NCBI GenBank assembly: GCA_951217055.1
Contig: OX578282.1
Coordinates: forward strand, 56,365,311 to 56,429,310
Source: Gerris lacustris
Lineage: Eukaryota; Arthropoda; Insecta; Hemiptera; Gerridae
Length of the DNA stretch: 64,000 bases
Reading direction: 5' to 3'
Shown here: positions 55,830-64,000 of the stretch, piece after piece
Position numbering within the stretch: position 1 is the first letter of the stretch
Layout: every line of letters starts with the position of its first letter
Notes under the pieces: generated by a model
Seen by the model: the letters and a program-made list of their open reading frames with translations, nothing else
What the model was told of the DNA's origin: nothing
Databases searched by the model: none
Made by a program: the position numbers and the translations under genes

Positions 55830-58800
55830 CCAAAAGAAATTCTGTAAATTTTGTTCTATTTCGCTTTTTTGTAGATATGAAATATTGCTCGACTTTGCTC
55901 TCTTGTAGCAATGAAATATTGTTCTATTCGGCTCTCTTGCAGCAATGGAATGTTGTTCTACTCGGCTCTGTTGTAGAATTGAAATAATTCTCTATTCGGT
56001 TTTCTTGTAGAAATTAAATGTTGCTCTATTCGGCTCTCTTGTAGCAATGAAATGTTGATCTTTTCGGCTTTCTTGTACCAATGAAATGTTTTTCTACTCG
56101 GCTCTCTTGTAGCAATGAAATGTTGCTCTATTCGGCTCTCTTGTACCAATGGAATGTTGTTCTTTTCGGCTTTCTTGTACCAATGAAATGTTTTTCTACT
56201 CGGCTCTCTTGTAGCAATGAAATGTTGCTCTATTCGGCTCTCTTGTACCAATGAAATGTTGATCTTTTCGGCTTTCTTGTACCAATGAAATGTTGATCTT
56301 TTCGGCTTTCTTGTATCAATGAAATGTTTTTCTACTCGGCTCTCTTGTAGCAATGAAATGTTGCTCTATTCGGCTCTCTTGTACCAATGAAATGTTGATC
56401 TTTTCGGCTTTCTTGTATCAATGAAATGTTTTTCTACTCGGCTCTCTTGTAGCAATGAAATGTTGCTCTATTCGGCTCTCTTGTACCAATGAAATGTTGA
56501 TCTTTTCAGCTTTCTTGTACCAATGAAATGTTGTTCTATTCGGCTTTCTTGTATCAATGAAATGTTTTTTTATTCGGCTCTCTTGTATCAATGAAATGTT
56601 TTTTTATTCGGCTCTCTTGTAGCAATGAAATGTTGTTCTACTCGGATCTCTTGAAGCTATGAAATGTTGCTCTATTCGGTTTTCTTGTAAAAATGAAAAG
56701 TTGTTCTTTTCGGCTCTCTTTTACCAATGGAATGTTGATCTATTTGGCTTTCTTGTAGCAATGAAATGTTGTTCTATTCAATTCTCTTGTAGCAATGAAA
56801 TGTTGTTCTACTCGGCTCTCATGTAGCAATGAAATTTTGTTATACTCGGCTCTCTTGTAGCAATGAAATGTTGCTCTATTCGGTTTTCTTGTAAAGATGA
56901 AAAGATGTTCTTTTCGGCTCTCTTTTACCAATGGAATGTTGTTCTATTCGGCTTTCTTGTACCAATGAAATGTTGTTCTATTCGGCTCTCTTGTAGCAAT
57001 GAAATGTTGTTCTATTAAATTCTCTTGTAGCAATGAAATGTTCTACTCGGCTCTCTTGTACCAATGGAATGTTGATCTATTCGGCTTTCTTGTACCAATG
57101 GAATGTTGTTCTATTCGGCTTTCTTGTACCAATGAAATGTTGTTCTAATCGGCTTTCTTGTACCAATGAAATGTTGTTCTATTCGGCTCTCTTGTACCAA
57201 TGAAATGTTGATCTTTTCGGCTTTCTTGTACCAATGAAATGTTGATCTTTTCGGCTTTCTTGTATCAATGAAATGTTTTTCTACTCGGCTCTCTTGTAGC
57301 AATGAAATGTTGCTCTATTCGGCTCTCTTGTACCAATGAAATGTTGATCTTTTCGGCTTTCTTGTATCAATGAAATGTTTTTCTACTCGGCTCTCTTGTA
57401 GCAATGAAATGTTGCTCTATTCGGCTCTCTTGTACCAATGAAATGTTGATCTTTTCAGCTTTCTTGTACCAATGAAATGTTGTTCTATTCGGCTTTCTTG
57501 TATCAATGAAATGTTTTTTTATTCGGCTCTCTTGTATCAATGAAATGTTTTTTTATTCGGCTCTCTTGTAGCAATGAAATGTTGTTCTACTCGGATCTCT
57601 TGAAGCTATGAAATGTTGCTCTATTCGGTTTTCTTGTAAAAATGAAAAGTTGTTCTTTTCGGCTCTCTTTTACCAATGGAATGTTGATCTATTTGGCTTT
57701 CTTGTAGCAATGAAATGTTGTTCTATTCAATTCTCTTGTAGCAATGAAATGTTGTTCTACTCGGCTCTCATGTAGCAATGAAATTTTGTTATACTCGGCT
57801 CTCTTGTAGCAATGAAATGTTGCTCTATTCGGTTTTCTTGTAAAGATGAAAAGATGTTCTTTTCGGCTCTCTTTTACCAATGGAATGTTGTTCTATTCGG
57901 CTTTCTTGTACCAATGAAATGTTGTTCTATTCGGCTCTCTTGTAGCAATGAAATGTTGTTCTATTAAATTCTCTTGTAGCAATGAAATGTTCTACTCGGC
58001 TCTCTTGTACCAATGGAATGTTGATCTATTCGGCTTTCTTGTACCAATGGAATGTTGGTCTATTCGGCTTTCTTGTACCAATGAAATGTTGTTCTATTCG
58101 GCTTTCTTGTACCAATGGAATGTTGTTCTATTCGGCTTTCTTGTACCAATGAAATGTTGTTCTATTCGGCTCTCTTGTAGCAATGAAATGTTGTTCTATT
58201 AAATTCTCTTGTAGCAATGAAATGTTCTACTCGGCTCTCTTGTACCAATGGAATGTTGATCTATTCGGCTTTCTTGTACCAATGGAATGTTGTTCTATTC
58301 GGCTTTCTTGTACCAATGAAATGTTGTTCTAATCGGCTTTCTTGTACCAATGAAATGTTGTTCTATTCGGCTCTCTTGTAGCAATGAAATGTTGTTCTAT
58401 TAAATTCTCTTGTAGCAATGAAATGTTCTACTCGGCTCTCTTGTACCAATGGAATGTTGTTCTATTCGGCTTTCTTAAACCAATGAAATGTTGTTCTATT
58501 CGGCTTTCTTAAACCAATGAAATGTTGTTCTATTCGGCTTTCTTGTATCAATGAAATGTTTTTTTATTCGGCTCTCTTGTAGCAATGAAATGTTGTTCTA
58601 TTAAATTCTCTTGTAGCAATGAAATGTTCTACTCGGCTCTCTTTTACCAATGGAATGTTGATCTATTCGGCTTTCTTGTACCAATGGAATGTTGATCTAT
58701 TCGGCTTTCTTGTACCAATGGAATGTTGTTCTATTCGGCTTTCTTGTACCAATGAAATGTTGTTCTATTCGGCTTTCTTGTACCAATGAAATGTTGTTCT

Positions 58801-59572
58801 ATTCGGCTCTCTTGTAGCAATGAAATGTTGTTCTATTAAATTCTCTTGTAGCAATGAAATGTTCTACTCGGCTCTCTTGTACCAATGGAATGTTGTTCTA
58901 TTCGGCTTTCTTGTACCAATGAAATGTTGTTCTATTCGGCTTTCTTGTATCAATGAAATGTTTTTTTATTCGGCTCTCTTGTAGCAATGAAATGTTGTTC
59001 TACTTGGCTCTCTTGTAGCAATGAAATTTTGTTCTACTCGGCTATCTTGAAGCTATGAAATGTTGCTCTATTCGGTTTTCTTGTAAAAATGAAATGTTCT
59101 TTTCGGTTCTCTTGTAGCAATGAAATGTTGTTCTACTCGGATCTCTTGAAGCTATGAAATGTTGTTCTATTAGACTCTCTTGTTCAATGAAATGTTGTTC
59201 TACTCGGCTCTCATGTAGCAATGAAATGTTGTTCTACTCGGCTCTCTTGTAGCAATGAAATGTTGCTCTATTCGGTTTTCTTGTAAAGATGAAATGTTGT
59301 TTTATTCGGCTCTCTTGTAGCAATGAAATGTTGTTCTATTCAATTCTCTTGTAGCAATGAAATGTTCTACTCGGCTCTCTTCTACCAATGGAATGTTGAT
59401 CTATTCGGCTTTCTTGTACCAATGAAATGTTGTTTTATTCGGCTCTCATGTAGCAATGAAATGTTGTTCTATTCAATTCTCTTGTAGCAATGAAATGTTG
59501 TTCTACTCGGCTCTCTTGTAGCAATGAAATGTTGTTCTAGTTTGCTCTCTCGAACTAAAGAAATGTTTTTCG
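55830..59572. repeat. 34-bp satellite array, about 110 units
   Basis: The unit is TTGTACCAATGAAATGTTGT plus TCTATTCGGCTTTC (or a close variant), 34 bp; for example CTTGTACC at 57123 and 57157. Variants (GTAGCAATG against GTACCAATG, CTACTCGG against CTATTCGG, a 31-bp unit GAAATGTTCTACTCGG) recur in blocks. A block of roughly 830-950 bp is repeated at an offset of 949 bp (a 63-codon minus-strand frame is identical at 56740-56931 and 57689-57880). The TATTAAATTCTC variant recurs every 190-250 bp in the right half. Frames across it are repeat by-products. Confidence 0.97.
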
Positions 59573-60642
59573 AGTCTACAGGTGTTATTTACCTTTAGTA
59601 CCAGTTTGCCAATAGTAGGTACTATTGTATTATTGGCATATGAGGTGGTTATAAAACAACATATTATTTTCCATCAACTGCGCCCGGGAATTGATCAAAT
59701 TTTCAATTGGTTTTGAAACTTGCTACTACAAACTATTAACTACTAAGTATTTTTTCGTACTGTGATAAACTAGTTTACGACTGTCGAATATATTTTAGCC
59801 ACCATAGTGAAAATGCTCCGCTTTAACACCTTGAACAAATACATAAGAGAATGGTTGATCATCAGTATCCAAAACTGAAGTGTTACAGCCAATCAACAGT
59901 TCGTTGCTTTTCGAAAGTTTTTACTGTCTTTAGGTATAATTCATTTATACAATAAATAATATAATTCATATTAGCTGTCACTAAAACTCAAAATTTGCAT
60001 TGATTTTTGGAACGTTCCTTACGGCACGTTACAGCAAAACCGACCGTCACGAAATCGACCGATGACGATAACTTGAGTTATAGTTGACCGATTTAGTTGA
60101 AATTTTGTACACATGTCCGGGTTAGTAGGAAACAGGACTGTACTACAAACATCCTCTTTAACTATTAACTCATCATAATTAACTTTTTTTCTCAAAATTC
60201 AATACATATTTATTGCAAAACGCTCGCTTAAATGAAAAAATGTTTTTCTTTTAATTTTTCCTTAACTCCACCAAGTACAAATAGTTAGTTACTTTTAATT
60301 TTGTCTCTTTTCTAACTCCGCCATGTATAAGTAGTTAGCATCCCATACTTAGCAGTGTGATTTTATAATTTATATTTAATGAAAAGCGTAAGGAACTTCG
60401 TTCCCGCGACACCACACTTATTTATTTATTTATTTTTTTTTTTTTTTGTCAATACCCTTCTAGCTTTTAAACTATTCCTGAAATCTTCTGCACCTCTTGT
60501 CTTTTGTTGCTGTCTCTGGCACTACCTGCGTGACGTATAGTTTGCCAATCACTACATAAGCTGCAGCAATACATACTAGACGACGCTGGTTGTCATCACT
60601 CCTTATTCATATTAATCCGTTTGCACTACGTAATGACTGCAA

Positions 60643-60686
<44 letters not shown>

Positions 60687-61605
60687 AGTTTTTCTCAAAC
60701 ATCAAAAGTTAAAAACATTTGCTGTAATTAGATTTCATTCAGGATGTTTGTAGAAGGAAAATTAGTTTGGTAACATTTTTATATTTAACGAACATAATTA
60801 CACCGCTCTTTTCTCAGTGTCCATGGACGAGATTTTATTCGTTCCTTCAAATTAATTTTTACTAACTTTGCCTCTGTTTTTTAAAAATCCCCATCGATTT
60901 CACTTTGTAAATTCAATCCCAAAACTCTAGGGCTAAATCAAATATCTGAATTCAGAACCCTTTTGAAGTATAAACTTTAATAATGTCGAGTTTCCTTAAA
61001 CTCAATAATGCATTTTAAAGATTCCCCTTTTTTTCCCAACTCCAAATATTTTCGAAGCAAGATAGATTTGAATCTGATGCCGTAATTAATCTTTTGATTT
61101 ATATATTTTCTTCAAGAGGCGTTTCTTCGCGGAATTAAATTATGTTTTGAGCAAAATGAATTGCCTCTTCCAATTTCCATGTTGAAAATGCCTTTTAACT
61201 ATTTTCTCGTTTTTTCGTAAATTGAATAATTTTCGCTTTATCTCGGCTAATTTGTATTCTTGACTGGTTCTTGGGGATGGCTTTGAATAATGTCTCATTT
61301 CTACCCTTAATTTATTCTCTGAAGGGGAGAATATCCCGTGGGAAATTCTTTTCCGTTGAATTAAAATAAGTTATAGGTCATTCGTTACATTAGCATTGCA
61401 TACCCGGAATACTTAAAATACTTTTATCCCTAATGTATGTGAATAATTTATTATTAATATAATATGTAAACGTACATTATTTTTAAAGCGGTTTACTCAT
61501 TGTTTTTATTTAATTGTAAAAATTACTAAATATTGGACTCGTGATGCATTTCTTTAAAAAAAAAATTGTAATTTAACTTGTAAAAGCTTCTACTAAATAT
61601 AAATT
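59573..61605. other. Unassigned; L scrap and poly(T) run
   Basis: Positions 60060-60120 (GACGATAACTTGAGTTATAG, TTGACCGATTTAGTTG) are a piece of the L-type repeat. A T run of about 34 lies at 60648-60682 and a shorter one at 60430-60448, possibly tails of minus-strand retrocopies, but no body could be identified. No gene. Confidence 0.35.
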
Positions 61606-62210
61606 TGTTTCCGAGCTTACCAAAGGTAATGGAATATATGATGTTCGGCTATATAATCGTTCTGAAGAACGAACATTTTTTATGTATCCGATTTCAAAAA
61701 TTTCTAGACAGAAATCCGTTTCAAACATCAGGGAACATTTTTGGTTCTATGTCTGTCTGTCTATTGGACTGATTGTCGGTCTATCGCTCAATTTTTGTGA
61801 GCCAACATATCTTAAAACTTACTCGTCCGATTTTAATGAAATTTTTATGGTAAGTCATAATTGGCCCATTGTTGGTCCCGTATAAGTTTCAAACCTCTGC
61901 ACCCAATTATTTCACTACCACACGCGCACAAACATACATTTGTTTACACCTATATCTTTAAAAGTTCTTCAAAGTACTTATTTGATTTTTATGAAATTTG
62001 AATGGTTTGTTAAAAGTAACCCGTAGATATAGCCTCAGATTATTTCAACCGTCTACGCTTTTTTAGGCCGCTCCCTGACTTGTCGATACGGTATCGGTAT
62101 GCGGTATTTTCTGCTTTACCGACAGCTTACCCGACACCTTACCGATACCGCCTTCATCTCCCCACATGTCGGTATACTTTCGGTAGAATCTTGCAGTCAA
62201 GGGCGTGATT

Positions 62211-62363
62211 ATGTCGTCGTCAGAAGAAGATACTATTATAGCGTGTTACATTTATTTGCGATTGCGTAGAAAAAGAAAGAAGTGCTGGCGATATCCTTTA
62301 ATATATAATTTAATATTTAATATTATAATTTATAACTTTAAAATTAATAAATATAAACAGTAA
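62211..62363 (+). pseudogene. PIF/Harbinger transposase N-terminus (scrap)
   Basis: ATG at 62211; 50 codons. MSSSEEDTIIACYIYLRLRR and KRKKCWRYPL resemble the acidic start followed by an Arg/Lys run and a W-x-x-P in Harbinger nucleases (HARBI1-like). After about residue 32 the frame turns into Ile/Asn/Tyr from AT-rich DNA and stops at 62363, marking the deletion junction. The DDE catalytic domain is gone. Confidence 0.4.
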
Positions 62364-62514
62364 TACCTAAAATTTTTGTTTTGTGTGAAATTTCCGACCA
62401 AGCTTTCTCCCTCAGGTTCTTTCTAGCATATTCTGGTAATTTATAATTGTACAACAATGGATATTTCTCAATTTCTGAGACCAAAATAACATGAATATCT
62501 CTCTCCGTTGCCAT
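62344..62514 (-). pseudogene. MADF-domain protein N-terminus (scrap)
   Basis: ATG at 62512-62514; 56 codons, stop at 62344. It reads MATERDIHVILVSEIEKYPL, then LYNYKLPEYARKNLREKAWS. The pattern of LV..IE..P.LY .. Y .. R...EKAW..I is the MADF domain, a Myb-like DNA-binding fold that partners the transposase in PIF/Harbinger elements. After residue 49 comes GGTATT, a possible splice donor. The tail overlaps the transposase scrap on the other strand, so both genes were cut at the same internal deletion. Confidence 0.55.
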
Positions 62515-62666
62515 TTTGCGATGACACCTCGACCACGCTCAAAGATAGAATGATAGGAGTTTATTAATCTAGTACTTTTTACCGCTTCTGTTTTTACTGC
62601 TTGTTCTTACCGACTCTCGGTATACCGATTCCTTACCGCACCGCTCCCACGCATGCGCCCTGGTCA

Positions 62667-62896
62667 GGCCGCTCCCTCACTTGTCGGTACGGTATCGGTA
62701 AGCTCTCGCTCGGTACCGATTTGGTACAGATTCTTTACCGGGCGGTAAGAAATCGGTGTACCGAGAGTCGGTAAGATTTTCTTACCGACTCTCGGTATAC
62801 CGATTCCTTACCGCGCGGTAAAGAATCTGTACCGAATCGGTAAAAGATATAGGCGCTCGGTAACCGATACCGTATCGACAAGTCAGGGAGCGGCCT
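62667..62896. repeat. Palindromic MITE-like unit
   Basis: GGCCGCTCCCTCACTTGTCG at the left mirrors CGACAAGTCAGGGAGCGGCC at the right, and the arms pair along most of the length around ATTTTC. It may be a solo MITE that landed in, or replaced, the right end of the larger element. Confidence 0.7.
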
Positions 62897-63070
62897 AAAT
62901 CTCGCTAAATTGATACTTCATGTGAAAATTACAATAATTTCAGATTTTAAAAAATGGGGAAAAAATTAAATAAATTTGACAATAATAGGTTGTAAAAGCT
63001 TTAATCATAAATGTACACGAAATAGGACGCGATGAAACTATGTGCCACACTTATTGGCAAACTATTTTAA

Positions 63071-63537
63071 AGAAAAATGGTAATTTAACATGTAAAAGCT
63101 TTAACTAAATATTCATGTTTGATTTCATTTTTTATTCCAAAAATGACTTGACAACGTGTGATTTGTCATCCAATCACGTGTGATTTTTGTCGATACACAA
63201 TCTATGTTTTGAACTATATTTTTTTACAAATTTAGTCAAATTTGTTTCTATATTAAAGACCTTGTACTAGCAACTAGATCACTGTAGAAGTTATATTTAC
63301 ATACATTAGCTATTCAACTAAGAAAATCGTTTTTTTTTTCAGTCGATTTACCTATCAGGGCTTGCCACTACTTTTATACTATCCTATAATACATGGTTAA
63401 TGATGTATAAAAATTTATAAGAAATAATCCCCTAGCTAGGGGAAAAATAGAAAGTTCTTATGCTCTAATTTTTATAGCGCTAAGCAGTAAATTATAATAA
63501 TAACGTGGTATTATGTATACGCTGCATTATTAAAATA
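63071..63537. other. AT-rich spacer
   Basis: AACGTGTGATTTGTCATCCA and ATCACGTGTGATTTTTGTCG include a small TCACACGT-type palindrome near 63155-63185. No gene. Confidence 0.35.
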
Positions 63538-63625
63538 GTCTGCCAATTAGTGTGGCACATAGCTTCATCGCGTCCTGTTTCGTATACTTTAATGATTTTA
63601 TGCTTTTACAACCTATTATTGTCAA
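63538..63625 (-). repeat. Family A tail fragment
   Basis: GTCTGCCAATTAGTGTGGCA, then CATCGCGTCCTGTTTCGTAT and TACAACCTATTATTGTC. It then runs directly into family K at about 63626, so the rest of A is missing or displaced beyond the window. Confidence 0.75.
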
Positions 63626-63870
63626 TTTTTGACATTTTCATGTTTAGGCTATGGAACAAAATTCAAAAACGTTATGTTACTTTTAGCTTAAAAACTCAGA
63701 AAAGTATAACAGGGAGTTAAAAAGCTATAGGAGGTGTGTAATTCAGTCTCCAGCTGTTGGGCCTCCCTCCACCGCACGTCATAGGGCCGAAGTCGAAAAG
63801 ATTTATACATGTGACAGGGAGTTGGGAAAGTACAGGAGGTTGCCATCAACTCTCCGCCCTCTCGGCCCTA
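63626..63870 (+). repeat. Family K repeat, copy 2
   Basis: Matches 45986-46190 (TATAGGAGGTGTGTAATTCA, GTCTCCAGCTGTTGGGCCTC, ATAGGGCCGAAGTCGAAAAG). A second, diverged unit follows (GACAGGGAGTTGGGAAAGTA, CAGGAGGTTGCCATCAACTC), so this copy is a partial dimer. Confidence 0.7.
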
Positions 63871-64000
63871 CCTAGTATGAAGGCATATTATTAACAATTC
63901 GTAGAAGGCGCGCCGGCGCCTTTGAATTCAGTCGTTTGTAATCAAGCCGCGGCAGTGGCGGTGTGGAGATAAGAATAAAAATTATCTTCCACCTACTTTT
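63871..64000. other. GC-richer end of window
   Basis: GGCGCGCCGGCGCC at 63907-63920 is a strong palindrome, and CAAGCCGCGGCAGTGGCGGT follows. It probably belongs to the same or an adjoining repeat that continues past the window. Confidence 0.35.

Larger units (their letters stand above)
62064..62897 (+). mobile_element. Internally deleted PIF/Harbinger element
   Basis: Left end TTAGGCCGCTCCCTGACTTG; right end CAAGTCAGGGAGCGGCCTAA, an exact inverted pair. TTA and TAA at the edges fit the TWA target of PIF/Harbinger. The interior holds the starts of two converging genes, as in this superfamily (a transposase and a MADF or Myb-like protein), with everything between lost. The last 230 bp (62667-62896) form a palindromic MITE-like unit with CGGTATACCG, TTACCGACTCTCGG and GGTAAAGAATCTG repeats. 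Confidence 0.6.
61606..63070 (+). repeat. Family A copy interrupted by a PIF/Harbinger element
   Basis: Head CCGAGCTTACCAAAGGTAAT at 61611 with CGTTCTGAAGAACG downstream; the body runs to GTCTACGC at about 62060, resumes at 62898 with CTCGCTAAATTGATACTTCA, and the tail GATGAAACTATGTGCCACAC ends near 63070. Confidence 0.8.

Noticed and set aside
55958..58202. Long repetitive open frames on both strands
   Set aside because: 34-bp units cycle through three frames; stops are simply rare in the unit. No start context or domain.

Overview
The window is eukaryotic and very AT-rich. It looks like insect (at least arthropod) intergenic DNA. I found no host gene, rRNA or complete tRNA gene. What can be recognised is mobile DNA, mostly dead and nested: a 5'-truncated LINE, BEL/Pao-type LTR retroelements, two hAT elements, a gutted PIF/Harbinger element, a Helitron-like element, several foldback or TA-flanked MITE families, hammerhead-like retroelement scars, and tandem arrays. 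The insect assignment rests on the element families and on the common insect repeat styles (GTCTGTCTGTC-rich, AAGATGGCGG-rich and GGTCCGTAGGC-ended repeats). I cannot name a species.

Layout. 1-2.7 kb: repeat fragments and a 34-bp minisatellite. 2.7-5.7 kb: LINE reverse transcriptase pseudogene on the minus strand with a duplicated 3' tail. 5.7-20 kb: many copies of one interspersed repeat (called family A here), a 55-bp minisatellite, a long AT tract, one A copy inserted inside another, and a possible tRNA-derived SINE. 20.9-21.1 kb: C-terminal scrap of an LTR-element polyprotein with a polypurine tract. 21.86-26.83 kb: a hAT element with an 8-bp target duplication, carrying an LTR-internal-LTR-internal-LTR array (23.01-25.87 kb) that has its own 5-bp target duplication. 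30.7-32.3 kb: a 1.55-kb hairpin element with a hammerhead-like insert in one arm. 32.74-40.34 kb: a 7.6-kb TA-flanked insertion that splits an A copy and itself holds many smaller insertions. 40.8-42.1 kb: an A copy carrying a mariner-like hairpin and a GGTCCGTAGGC element. 42-48 kb: short tandem arrays. 48.1-49.2 kb: Helitron-like element. 50.6-51.7 kb: second hAT element with a broken zinc-finger gene. 55.8-59.6 kb: a 34-bp satellite of about 110 units with higher-order structure. 61.6-63.1 kb: an A copy carrying an internally deleted PIF/Harbinger element that keeps the starts of both its genes.

No genes here appear to work together as a host pathway. The interest lies in the nesting, which gives exact boundaries and relative ages, and in three structures: the long hairpin locus, the perfect 31-bp inverted repeat around a hammerhead-like core, and the LTR array with a multiplied primer-binding site. 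All reading is by eye. Repeat boundaries given without a target duplication are approximate.
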